From positions 4,216,001 through 4,280,000 of the forward strand of contig NZ_CP119766.1 in NCBI RefSeq assembly GCF_030378165.1: a DNA stretch of 64,000 bases. Reading direction: 5' to 3'. The stretch is from Flavobacterium panacagri. GTDB taxonomy: Bacteria; Bacteroidota; Bacteroidia; Flavobacteriales; Flavobacteriaceae. The translations under genes and the position numbers were made by a program. The notes under the pieces were generated by a model that saw nothing but the letters and a program-made list of their open reading frames with translations, made no database searches and was not told where the DNA came from. Below are positions 25,151 to 34,753 of the stretch, piece after piece (the first letter of the stretch is position 1; every line of letters starts with the position of its first letter).

Positions 25151-28100
25151 TTATTTAACTATAATTCTAGCCGTTTCTCCTGTTTTTAAACTTTTGATAA
25201 AGTAACTTCCAGAAGCTAAATCAGAAATTGAGATGTCAGTCTCTAAACCAATCACATCTATTTGTTTAACCAAAAGTCCATTCATACTGAAAATTACCAA
25301 ACGATCGAATTCTGTGCTCGATCTTAAAGTAATCTTACCACTAGCAACAGTTGGGAAAACTAAAAACTCTCCCAGCTTTTTCCAGCGTCCGTAAACCGTT
25401 GCATTTTCCTTTTGAGTAGTACCGAAACCTGTTACTTCTTTTCCGTATAAAGCATCAGCATACCAACCCAAGAATCGGTATCCTGTAGCTTGTGCTTCTT
25501 CTAAAACAAAAGCTGTTCCTGTTTGTACACTTGTTTTGTTTGGATTAACGGCTCCAGATGGCAGATTCAAATAAGAAATACTATAGAATGTCGGCGGAAT
25601 TACCTCATCTTTTTTGTTATTCCCGTCAACTCCCCAAAAAGCATAAAAGGTTTGATTACCTGTTGCTGTAATTGCAATTTCTTTAATCGAATTTGGTGTT
25701 GTTGCAGAAGTTGACCATCCGAAGAAAGTATAATCCTTTAAAGTTGGAACTGGTAAAGTCAGTACAGTACCTTCTGTATATTCAACAGGAGTTAATCCAG
25801 AGATAGCTTTACCATCGATTGAATTCATGTAGGCAACTCCCGATTTCACAGCAGGTTTTGGATCTGGTTTATTGTTTCCTCCTTCTCCCCAAAAAGCATA
25901 AAACGTTTGATTTCCTGTTGCTGTTGCCGGAATGGTTTTGAGCAATCCTGGTGTAGTTGTAGAAGCTGACCAACCAAAGAAAGTATACCCTTCCAATTTT
26001 GGTGTTGGTAAATTGGTTACCGCTTCTTCCATAAATTCAGATGGAGATAATGTAATGGCTTTTCCGTCTATCGAATTCACATAATTAATTACTGAAAACT
26101 TAGCATCTGCTTTTAACCATCTTGGATCTCCAAGTACTCCGCCTTCCAATGAAGCTTTTGCTAAAGGAGAATTTTTAGAGAAACTAAAATCTCCCGAAAC
26201 AGGATTTGGAAATGACAGTGATAATAATCCTAAACTATTAATTGTTTTAATATTAGTTTCAGTAACCGTAACTGTTCCTTTAACTGATTGTGAAGTTACT
26301 CCAACCAAAAGATTATTATCTAAAACTGCTTTTCCTGCACCACTCGCATGATTCAAATTGAACATTAAAATCGCTTTTGGATTCTCACGTTCGTCCTGCA
26401 TGATATTGTTTTTAAACGTATAAGTTGAAGTATTGCTGTACTGATTGTTGATAAACACAAAACCATCTTGACTTCCCGAATTATGAATAGTATTATTTTC
26501 AATCGTAACATTTAAGCTTTCATTGACAGCATCTTTTTTCTGCAGCGCAATAAAACTATTTCCTTTTTTATAATTAAAAACAGTCGAATTTTTAACCGAA
26601 ATCGTATTTACAATATGTGAATCGGGTTGAATAAAACTCGCGCTTTCTGAAGCCGTTCCATCAATAATACAATTCTCCAAAATTATTTTAGAAATTGGAT
26701 GATCGCTCGCACCTTCCGTTACGAATAAACTTTGTTTAATTCCTTTAATAGAAGCATTTTTTATTTCAAAAGCTGATACTCCAGAACCATTTTTAAACTG
26801 AAATACATTCGAATAAGTATTCGTTAAATCAAAATCAACCCCTGTAAAACTGAAACTTCCTGAAAAAATTTCTGCTTGATCAGATGAAAATGAACCTGCA
26901 AAAACGGGTTTCGCATTTTCGTCAGGAACGAAAGTGTATTTATGATTTTTAACCGCAAGTGCTGTAGTTGTAGTATAAGTACCGCTTGCCATTATAAACT
27001 TTGAACCATCTTCTGCAGCGTTGTATTTCTCTACAAAATTCTGCGGATTTACATAAATATCCAAACTTCCGTTTTGAACCGCTGTAATGTGATTGACTAA
27101 ACTGTTGATATAAACTTCAATATTTGTATAAACACCGTCAACTGTTTTTAGATTTCCGTCGGCCGCGCTTGCAGGATTTAAACCTTTTTCCGTTTCCCAT
27201 TTATCTGGCATTCCATCTCCATCTGTATCTAATGGAGCTTCGCCAGTAGGCAGAACCGGCCATCCTCCAGTTGCCGATGGTGTATCAATATAACCGTTTG
27301 TACTTCCGTTACCTCCATTCATAATACTTGCTGTTCCAGAACGAGTGTCATCTACCGCTCTTTTGTCAACTGCATCTCTAAAAAGATTGGCTCCAGCATT
27401 ATCCAGAACCAATTGATACGCTTTTGTAGCACTATGTGTTGTTATTTCGCCCGGTGCATGAGGTGCACTTATTTTGATGGCCGCTTTATCAGCATCGCTT
27501 ACAGGAAGCTGACTTCCATGAAACTGACTATACACTCCATACGTCCAGTTATCCTGCGTAGCTCTTTCAGAACCTACCACGTAATTTCCATCCACAAAAT
27601 ATTTACCCCAAATTCCGTATAAAGGCGAAGTAGTATCTAAACTTCTTCCTGTAGATAAAATACGTTCTTTGGTAGAATTCGAAGTTCCAGGACCCGGTTT
27701 CCAATAATTGTTAACCAAGTTTACATTCATGGCATCTCCGCCATAACAGCTGTTTCCTCCCCAGTTATAGATTACGTTATTACGAATATCAACTAAATCG
27801 GTTTTTGCAAAAATATCATTGGCATATTCTCCTAGTCTTGGATTTCTACTATCATGATGCGCTAACAAATTATGGTGGAATGAAGCATTTTTGCCTCCCC
27901 AAACACCTCCGTAACCGTGCGCTCCTTTGGCATGAACAGAGTTTCTAAGACTTTCAGAAATAATGCACCACTGCAGCGTAAAATTTTCATTTTGATAAAA
28001 AGATACACATTCGTCTGTTGACCAGCTCATCGAACAGTGATCTACAATAATGTTCTTTTGAAAACGCCCGCCTAAGGCATCATTTTCCACATCATTAGTG

Positions 28101-31100
28101 TCTCCCATTCTAAAACGTAAATAACGCAGAATCACATTATTTCCTCTTACCTTAACGTTGTAATCTTTTAAAGTAATACCACCGCCCGGCGCTGTTTGTC
28201 CCGCAATTGTGATATTATCGGTAACATTTAATTCGCTTTTCAGTTCAATATTACCCGATACTTTAAAAACAACAATTCTTGGCCCAGCCTGACCAATAGC
28301 TTCACGAAGCGAACCTGTACCAGAATCATTTAGATTGGTAACATAAATCACTTTTCCGCCACGTCCTCCTGTTACATATTTTCCGTAACCTTCTGCGCCT
28401 GGGAATGCAGGAACAGTTTCAGTTCCTCCGCCTGTTGCTTCTTTCTTGACTTCGATCTTTCCTTCTCCAGTAAAGAACGCTGGATGGCTAGTTTTATCGT
28501 AAGTTCCTTCTTTAAATTCTACTCCGTTAATAGTCAGTTTTTGTACATTTAAAACGGTATTTAAAGAAGCTTTTCCGTTCTCTATTATATTTAAAGTTAA
28601 ATTAGAACCAGCAGCTCTTTCGTGGCTAAAAACGACATAATTATCCTGACCAATTTTTATCGTTCCAGAACCAAAAGCATTTGCCGAAGCTCCTTCAATT
28701 ACAGTTGGATAATTTAAGGCTGGAAATTTGGTGCTTTTCTGCGTTACATCCCAAGTACCAATAAACTCGCTGTTATCTCCTTTCAGTAATAAAGTTCCTG
28801 TATTGGCATTTACTCCTTGACCTGTATTAAGCGGAGAAACTATTCCATTTCCTGAAATTGGCCCGCTTAAAGTCAATATCGTTTGATTGGCAATGCCTGA
28901 AATCATTTCAAATTTTACATTTCCAGAAATAATCATTGGTGCTTCTAAAGTCATTCCTGCACCGCTTGTATTGTAATAAACTCTTGTTCCGTCTTTGAAC
29001 GTTAAATTTCCTGTGGCTTTATGAGCGCCTCTTAATCGAAGTGTTCCTGCACTTAAAAAAGTCATATCGGCTGGAAAAACGGTTGCTGTCGTTTCTATTT
29101 CTTTGGTACAAGAAACGGTCTTACCTGCAGCAGGCAATTCGGCAGGACTAAAGTTGGCTGCATTATCCCAGTTTTTATTTACAGCTGCTGTAAAATCGTA
29201 ATCGAAACTGCCTGGAGGCATTACTTCATCTGGTTTATTATTCCCCGCCGTTCCCCAGTAAGCATATACCGTTTGATTTCCTGTTGTTGTCGCGGCAATT
29301 TCTTTAAGTGTATTGGGAACTGTCGCAGAAGCTGACCATCCGTAGAAAGTATAACCGTTTAAAGTCGGCACTGGTAAAGTTAGGGCCGTTCCTTCTGTAT
29401 ATTCTACAGGAGTTAGTCCAGCTATAGCTTTTCCATCAATCGAATTTAAATAAGAAATAGAAGATTTCATAACTCCGCCATTAATCGTCATACTGATACT
29501 GCTGATTTCGCTCAATCCTCCATATTCATTTGCTGCCTGAACGGTGTAAGTATAAGTTCCCGCTTTTGTGTCTGTATCTGCATAAAGTACATCTGTTGTA
29601 ATAGCTAAGATTTTACCGTCTTTGCTGATTACATAACACATCGCATATTTATTTTCATCCCATTTTAAAGTATTCTTGTCAGATACTAAAAGATTAGAAG
29701 GTTTTGTAACTTGTTCTACTATGGTACGCGGATCCCATTTGTCTGTACCACTCAGTACATTTTCTATAGTGTATTCATCAGCCTGAGCTTTTGTCAAAAC
29801 TGGATTGTAATTTCCTGTTTTGGCAACGCCGTCAACAGTAAAGGTATTGGTTCTGTTATCGGTGTTAACAGCAACTCCGTTTCCGTTTACGCTGTTGTAC
29901 TCTGCGAAAAGTGCTGGATACGTTCCCATATTTGCCCAACCTAATATATTTGGTTCGTTGATCATTTTAGTGTTTAAATAAACCGCTCTAGGCGAATTCT
30001 GCCAAGGACGACCTAAATAATAACTTGTAGCTGCAGTGATTGTATTGTTATTGAAAATATAACCGTATTGCGTTGCTGCATCATGATTTGGCGCTACGAT
30101 ATAACCTGAAGCTACCGAAACCAGTTTACATTCTTCAAACCAATGTGTTCCGCCTCCGCAGATGAAATCCACATCGCCTTCAATTGTTGATTTATAATAG
30201 AAACTTCTTTTTCCTCCTGTAACTTGAGTGTCTTGCTTACTTCTTAAACGCACTCCGTTATACACATTTCGATCTCCGGCTGGATTAAGAGCTGGTCTTT
30301 GACCTGATGTTGTAATTCCATCTTTATGCTCGATCGTTACATTTTCCATGTACAAATCATTGGCTTCAATAGAAAGAACCGCATTTTTGATTCCCCAGCC
30401 TGGATTTCCCTGTAGAATTACCTTATCCTTAGATTGCGCAATTAAAGAAACATTGTTCTTTCCTGCTGGAAGTTTCAATACAATATCCTGCGGATTTGTT
30501 CCGTCTCCACCCAAATTATAAGTTCCGTTTGTAATCAAAACCAAAAATCTGGAAGCCGAATTGTTTGGAGCCAAATTAAATGCCTCTGCTATCGTTTTGA
30601 CATATTTTTTTGAAGCAATTTGTTCATCCGTTGCATTGGCATCAACAATCAAATCAAAATTACGTTTAACAGGAACTGGTTTTTCCATTGTTTTAAAGGA
30701 AAGAGTCAATGCAGGCCCGTTGTTTCCTGAAAGATCTTTTACAAATCCTGCCGGAATAGTAAACGTGTATTGTTTATTATATTCTAATCCGAAGTAACTG
30801 AATTTTACCGTTTTATTGATAAACTCCGCATTCAGATTTTTTCCGTTTAAAACGGCTTGTCCTGCACCAAATTGAACTTGTTCATTATAATTCAAAATGA
30901 TGTTTCCATTTGCCCCAACTGAACTGGCCAATTCTGCAGGCAATGAAGATTCTAAAATAGGTGCATTCGTATCAACAACCAAAACCTCATCGGCTTTAAT
31001 CATCAAATTAGAAATAATTGTTGCGGTAACATCAACACCAGATCCATGTTTTGGTCCATTAATGTTAGGAAACCATCTTAAATAGATCTTTTCTTTTCCT

Positions 31101-32437
31101 TCTGCTTCGGCAGGAAGAATTCCGCCGATAGAAGTGATCGTATTCGTGTTTATAGTTGTTAATGCCGAAACATTCACAAAATTTACTCCGTCTAATGAAT
31201 ATTGGAAAGTCCATTCATCTGCTCCATAATAATAACCAAGAAGTCCAGAGGCAACATTAATGTTCTTATATCCTACTGTAGAAAGTGTCGTCATAAAATA
31301 ATAGAAATTCCCTCTTTCTGTATTCCATACACAAAAACCATTTTTTCCGCCTCTGTTTTGAAGTCTTACGTTTGGAGCCAAAACATTATCGGCAACATTA
31401 TACGCCATTAACTGCGGTCGGTTTTCAATCTTAGAATACAATTCGGCTACTCGTGGATTCGCATATTGATCGGTTTTAAATGTCCATCCCGCAATAAAAG
31501 TCTGATTCGCAAAAGTTCCGGTAACCGTTTGGTTTTGATTCATCACTACAGAAGTATTTAACGACGTAGAACCATCCGACCAATTACTGAACTTTACAAT
31601 ATCATTTTCAACTGCCGTTATCGTAACATTTGTACCGTTTTCATAAACCGAAAAAGCACCGTCTTTACCCGCAGGAGCAATAGTATAATCTCCAAGACCA
31701 AAAGCTCCGTTTGTATTTACTGTTAAAGTATAAGTTGAAACAGCATCATACTGCGCAATTAGAGTCGCATCGGCATTTATCGTATAAGTTAACGGATTTG
31801 CTGTTGAAACTATAGCGCCTTTTTCATCTACCCATTGTTTAAAGTTATAACCAAAGTTTTTATTCGCTGTCAGCTTAATTTCAGTTCCTTTTACAAAAGT
31901 AGTTCCCGCAGGATTCAGCGTAATCGTTCCTGCTGATGCCGGACTAATACTAGTAGTCAGTTTATGCGTTACAGCGTTTGGATTATCTGTTACTTTTTCG
32001 AAATAATCAAGATTAAATAAATATCCGGTATTGGTTGGATGTTTAAAAAGAAATACCAAATCATAAGTTCCTGTTGTGGGCTGAATTGCCACAGAAAACT
32101 TCTTATAATCTGTAAAACTTGTACTTCCTGAAACAGTTGCCGTTCCAATTAAAGTTCCTGTATCTGAACCTAATCTCAATTCGATAGTTCCACCCGTTGC
32201 TCCCGCGGCGGCGATATCAAAGCGAGTTACAAATTCGGTAAAATTAATGCCGTTGAATTTAATCCAGGTATTGTTTTTAATATACCCGACATTTCCTCCT
32301 CCCGAAAGAGAAGCATTTGTTTCGGCTCTGGCTCCCGAAGCCTGATTGAATTTTTCGGCTTCCATTCTCTCAATGGTCTGAGAGTACCCCATCACTGTAA
32401 ACAGTATGAGGAATAAGTGAATAAATTGTTTTTTCAT
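25151..32437 (-). CDS. Giant secreted pectinase: CBM6-like, CE8 pectinesterase and PL1 pectate lyase with T9SS signal (2428 aa)
   Basis: Domains in order: signal peptide (1-19, ending GYSQ); CBM6-like module (~22-150); two Big/repeat-type segments (~155-310); an Ig-like domain (~490-590); CE8 pectin methylesterase (~592-850) with KQDTQ, GDVDFICGG (nucleophile region) and LGRPW; a small Fn3-like part (~885-985); a WG-type InlB repeat (~992-1072); a beta-helix passenger-like region (~1090-1330); PL1 pectate lyase (~1340-1720) with VDHCSMSWSTDE and DSRNPRLGE; a DUF4957/DUF5123-like beta-helix (~1790-2110); three more InlB/Listeria-Bacteroides repeats (~2114-2350); and a type A C-terminal sorting domain (~2352-2428, ending ARIIVK) for type IX secretion. 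De-esterifying homogalacturonan exposes the sites that the lyase then cuts. The function is secure for both catalytic domains; exact borders are approximate. Confidence 0.9.
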   Translation of the reverse strand: MKKQFIHLFLILFTVMGYSQTIERMEAEKFNQASGARAETNASLSGGGNVGYIKNNTWIKFNGINFTEFVTRFDIAAAGATGGTIELRLGSDTGTLIGTATVSGSTSFTDYKKFSVAIQPTTGTYDLVFLFKHPTNTGYLFNLDYFEKVTDNPNAVTHKLTTSISPASAGTITLNPAGTTFVKGTEIKLTANKNFGYNFKQWVDEKGAIVSTANPLTYTINADATLIAQYDAVSTYTLTVNTNGAFGLGDYTIAPAGKDGAFSVYENGTNVTITAVENDIVKFSNWSDGSTSLNTSVVMNQNQTVTGTFANQTFIAGWTFKTDQYANPRVAELYSKIENRPQLMAYNVADNVLAPNVRLQNRGGKNGFCVWNTERGNFYYFMTTLSTVGYKNINVASGLLGYYYGADEWTFQYSLDGVNFVNVSALTTINTNTITSIGGILPAEAEGKEKIYLRWFPNINGPKHGSGVDVTATIISNLMIKADEVLVVDTNAPILESSLPAELASSVGANGNIILNYNEQVQFGAGQAVLNGKNLNAEFINKTVKFSYFGLEYNKQYTFTIPAGFVKDLSGNNGPALTLSFKTMEKPVPVKRNFDLIVDANATDEQIASKKYVKTIAEAFNLAPNNSASRFLVLITNGTYNLGGDGTNPQDIVLKLPAGKNNVSLIAQSKDKVILQGNPGWGIKNAVLSIEANDLYMENVTIEHKDGITTSGQRPALNPAGDRNVYNGVRLRSKQDTQVTGGKRSFYYKSTIEGDVDFICGGGTHWFEECKLVSVASGYIVAPNHDAATQYGYIFNNNTITAATSYYLGRPWQNSPRAVYLNTKMINEPNILGWANMGTYPALFAEYNSVNGNGVAVNTDNRTNTFTVDGVAKTGNYNPVLTKAQADEYTIENVLSGTDKWDPRTIVEQVTKPSNLLVSDKNTLKWDENKYAMCYVISKDGKILAITTDVLYADTDTKAGTYTYTVQAANEYGGLSEISSISMTINGGVMKSSISYLNSIDGKAIAGLTPVEYTEGTALTLPVPTLNGYTFYGWSASATVPNTLKEIAATTTGNQTVYAYWGTAGNNKPDEVMPPGSFDYDFTAAVNKNWDNAANFSPAELPAAGKTVSCTKEIETTATVFPADMTFLSAGTLRLRGAHKATGNLTFKDGTRVYYNTSGAGMTLEAPMIISGNVKFEMISGIANQTILTLSGPISGNGIVSPLNTGQGVNANTGTLLLKGDNSEFIGTWDVTQKSTKFPALNYPTVIEGASANAFGSGTIKIGQDNYVVFSHERAAGSNLTLNIIENGKASLNTVLNVQKLTINGVEFKEGTYDKTSHPAFFTGEGKIEVKKEATGGGTETVPAFPGAEGYGKYVTGGRGGKVIYVTNLNDSGTGSLREAIGQAGPRIVVFKVSGNIELKSELNVTDNITIAGQTAPGGGITLKDYNVKVRGNNVILRYLRFRMGDTNDVENDALGGRFQKNIIVDHCSMSWSTDECVSFYQNENFTLQWCIISESLRNSVHAKGAHGYGGVWGGKNASFHHNLLAHHDSRNPRLGEYANDIFAKTDLVDIRNNVIYNWGGNSCYGGDAMNVNLVNNYWKPGPGTSNSTKERILSTGRSLDTTSPLYGIWGKYFVDGNYVVGSERATQDNWTYGVYSQFHGSQLPVSDADKAAIKISAPHAPGEITTHSATKAYQLVLDNAGANLFRDAVDKRAVDDTRSGTASIMNGGNGSTNGYIDTPSATGGWPVLPTGEAPLDTDGDGMPDKWETEKGLNPASAADGNLKTVDGVYTNIEVYINSLVNHITAVQNGSLDIYVNPQNFVEKYNAAEDGSKFIMASGTYTTTTALAVKNHKYTFVPDENAKPVFAGSFSSDQAEIFSGSFSFTGVDFDLTNTYSNVFQFKNGSGVSAFEIKNASIKGIKQSLFVTEGASDHPISKIILENCIIDGTASESASFIQPDSHIVNTISVKNSTVFNYKKGNSFIALQKKDAVNESLNVTIENNTIHNSGSQDGFVFINNQYSNTSTYTFKNNIMQDERENPKAILMFNLNHASGAGKAVLDNNLLVGVTSQSVKGTVTVTETNIKTINSLGLLSLSFPNPVSGDFSFSKNSPLAKASLEGGVLGDPRWLKADAKFSVINYVNSIDGKAITLSPSEFMEEAVTNLPTPKLEGYTFFGWSASTTTPGLLKTIPATATGNQTFYAFWGEGGNNKPDPKPAVKSGVAYMNSIDGKAISGLTPVEYTEGTVLTLPVPTLKDYTFFGWSTSATTPNSIKEIAITATGNQTFYAFWGVDGNNKKDEVIPPTFYSISYLNLPSGAVNPNKTSVQTGTAFVLEEAQATGYRFLGWYADALYGKEVTGFGTTQKENATVYGRWKKLGEFLVFPTVASGKITLRSSTEFDRLVIFSMNGLLVKQIDVIGLETDISISDLASGSYFIKSLKTGETARIIVK

Positions 32438-32549
32438 TTGGTTTAAAGTTGGTTTTAGTTAGTAAATAGTTGTCAAAAGGACTTTTTATCTTCACACTCT
32501 TTTGACGGTTTTATAAAAATTTTAAAATGTAAGCTGTAACTATATTTTG

Positions 32550-32667
32550 ACGCGGATGAAACGGATTTGCTATCGCAAAAACGCTGACAAAAACGGATTT
32601 ATAAAATATTTAAAAGATCAGTGTAAATCCGTGTTTTCGTTATAACGAATCTGTTTCATCTGTGTTC
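32550..32667. repeat. Imperfect palindromic repeat (GCGGATGAAACGGATTT family)
   Basis: ACGCGGATGAAACGGATTT... (32550-32600) and AAATCCGTGTTTTCG...TTTCATCTGTGTT (32626-32667) are imperfect inverted repeats. They occupy the 251-base gap before the giant pectinase and could form a large hairpin in the mRNA between CE12 and the giant gene. Confidence 0.6.
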
Positions 32668-32688
32668 CAATTTGCGCAAAGTGTGTTT

Positions 32689-33486
32689 TTAATTTAATTC
32701 TTTCATTCCTTCAAAAACTAATCTGGCTACTTCTACAGCGCCTTTAGTCTGAAAATGCGTATTGTCTTTCTGTCCGTTCGGATAAGCTTCATACAAGCCG
32801 GCTGGGAAATTCATAAAATAGTTTTCACTTACATAAGGCTGACCTTTCTTAGTAAAAAAATCCATTGATTTTTGGTTTAAATCAATTAGCGGTACGTTTA
32901 GTTCTTTGGCTATTTCTTTTACCGCGTCAGGATATAAACCATGAACATTTTGAAGTTTTCCTTCCTTCCATGGAAAGTTTCTGGCAACCGGAGTTAACAG
33001 GATTGGTTTAGCTCCTTTCGCTCTGGTCTGTTCTATAAAAAGTCTTAGAAATTCTTTATAGCCTTCTATGTTTACGTATCGTTCTGTTTTGTCTTCAGCG
33101 CCATCGTTATGACCGAATTGCATTAGAACTAAATCCCCTTTTTTAAGATTTTCATAAACCGAACGCCATCTTCCTTCCTGGAAAAATGTACGCGTGCTTC
33201 TACCGCCTCTTGCCCTGTCATCTACAAAAGCGCTATCGGTTTTAATTAGTTTATCGATTTTCTTTAGACTGTCTTTTACCAAAAACTGCTGAAACACTTG
33301 TCCCCAGCCTGTAACAGGATAACGGGTTTTCATATAATCTTTTCCTTCTTCGTAATTGTTGGCATAATCAGCCACGGTCGAATCGCCAATTAAGTAAACT
33401 GTGGTTCTCGATTTTGGTTTTATAAAAGACATAATAGCAAAGGCTAAAGTCATACAGAGAATGGAAATAATGAATCTTGATTTCAT
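32689..33486 (-). CDS. Rhamnogalacturonan acetylesterase-type SGNH hydrolase (CE12)
   Basis: It removes acetyl groups from rhamnogalacturonan or related pectins. The SGNH blocks are GDSTVAD with catalytic S36, ARGGRSTRTF (glycine block), MQFGHNDG (asparagine block) and DNTHFQTKG (Asp-His of the triad) near the C-terminus. The N-terminal hydrophobic segment (residues 5-21) is a signal peptide or anchor. At 265 residues it is a single-domain family member. It starts 8 bases after the esterase upstream, so the two are translated from one message. Confidence 0.88.
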   Translation of the reverse strand: MKSRFIISILCMTLAFAIMSFIKPKSRTTVYLIGDSTVADYANNYEEGKDYMKTRYPVTGWGQVFQQFLVKDSLKKIDKLIKTDSAFVDDRARGGRSTRTFFQEGRWRSVYENLKKGDLVLMQFGHNDGAEDKTERYVNIEGYKEFLRLFIEQTRAKGAKPILLTPVARNFPWKEGKLQNVHGLYPDAVKEIAKELNVPLIDLNQKSMDFFTKKGQPYVSENYFMNFPAGLYEAYPNGQKDNTHFQTKGAVEVARLVFEGMKELN

Positions 33487-33493
33487 AATTATT

Positions 33494-34489
33494 TTATTTA
33501 AAAACTTTCGTTAAAAATGTATCGATGTATTGAATAGTCGGATCAAACCAAGGATTGAAAAGACAGAATGAATGGGGAGAATTTTCAAACTCATGCACTT
33601 CTGAATAGATTCCGTTTTCAGTCAAAATCTTTCTGAAATCGTCTCGTCCTGCATGCATTCTTGGAATTGAACTATTGATGAATAATGTGGGCGGAGTTGC
33701 TTTACCTGCATAACTCAAAGGAGAAGCCGTTTCCCAAAGTTTCGGATTTTCTTTTCTGGAATATCCAAACCAATAGGTTCCTGCCGAAATGTTTTTTTCA
33801 TCATTGCCTTCACTACTTTCTGGATGTACAAACGATAATGTGCCGTCAATATCCACTATGGCATTGATCTGAGATTTCGAATCTGAATTGGTTGTCATTC
33901 CTTCAAATAAAGGCATATTTCCTGTTACGCCCATAAAAACGGCTAATTCTCCTCCAGCTGAAAATCCTAAAGAAACAATTCTGTTAGGATCAACATTGTA
34001 TTTCGAAGCATTTTCCCTTACCCAACGAATTGAAGCTTTTATGTCATAAACTCCCGCAGGAAAAAGAGCTTCTGTCGAAAGTCGGTATTCCGGTGTAAAA
34101 CAGACGTAGCCTAAACTGGCCAGTTTCTGCGCCATTTGATGATGCTGTTCTTTACTGCCCGAACGCCATCCGCCACCATGAATAATGATAATCGCTGTTT
34201 GTTTTTCTTTTTTATTTTTATTGAAAAAAACATCAAGTTTCATTTTACGTTTTCCGTAACTCTGATACACAATATTATTTTTCTGCTCCACAAAATCAAA
34301 ATGCATTTCGGGAACCAAAGCGGTATTTGGGAAATATTTTAATGTCTTTTTGAAAGCACTTTTATTATTGAAGGAAGTATCTCTGACTTGAGTAATTCCC
34401 TTCAAATACTGTGCATCCATCTTTTGAAACAATAAGATGAAAACCCCAATAAATACTGCTTTTAATTTTCTGTTTTGAATTATTATCAT
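33494..34489 (-). CDS. Alpha/beta-hydrolase esterase (pectin-associated)
   Basis: This exported alpha/beta-hydrolase (signal peptide about 1-27, ending MDAQ) has the oxyanion-hole motif HGGGWRSG (104-111), the nucleophile elbow GFSAGG (S177) and a C-terminal histidine in FENSPHSFCLF. This HGGG/GxSxG layout is that of the BD-FAE/acetyl-esterase group. Between CE12 and CE8 genes it probably removes acetyl or feruloyl groups from pectin side chains, but the ester it prefers cannot be read from the sequence. Confidence 0.8.
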   Translation of the reverse strand: MIIIQNRKLKAVFIGVFILLFQKMDAQYLKGITQVRDTSFNNKSAFKKTLKYFPNTALVPEMHFDFVEQKNNIVYQSYGKRKMKLDVFFNKNKKEKQTAIIIIHGGGWRSGSKEQHHQMAQKLASLGYVCFTPEYRLSTEALFPAGVYDIKASIRWVRENASKYNVDPNRIVSLGFSAGGELAVFMGVTGNMPLFEGMTTNSDSKSQINAIVDIDGTLSFVHPESSEGNDEKNISAGTYWFGYSRKENPKLWETASPLSYAGKATPPTLFINSSIPRMHAGRDDFRKILTENGIYSEVHEFENSPHSFCLFNPWFDPTIQYIDTFLTKVFK

Positions 34490-34520
34490 TTCTATTAATT
34501 AAATATCGTTACGCTTTTTT

Positions 34521-34748
34521 TTACCATTAAGATATTAAGAGAGTTAAGCTAAGCTTTGTGTTAAACCTTAACTGGCTTAATCTCTTAATGGTAAGAAGAA
34601 AATTAAGCACTCTAGTTGTTGTACCATTAAGATATTTAGAGAGTCAAGCTAAGCTTTGTGCTAAACCTTAATTAACTTAATTTCTTAATGGTAAGAAGAA
34701 AATTAAGCTTTGTGTTAAAACTTAATTACCTTAATCTCTTAATGGTAA
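34521..34748. repeat. Tandem palindromic repeat (TACCATTAAGATATT... units)
   Basis: Two full units (34521-34595 and 34622-34694) each begin TACCATTAAGATATT and end TCTTAATGGTAAG or TTCTTAATGGTAAG, so each unit is itself an inverted repeat around AAGCTAAGCTTTGTG. A third, half unit follows at ~34699-34748. The repeats fill the 264-base gap between the pectinesterase and the esterase. Confidence 0.85.
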
Positions 34749-34753
34749 AAAAC

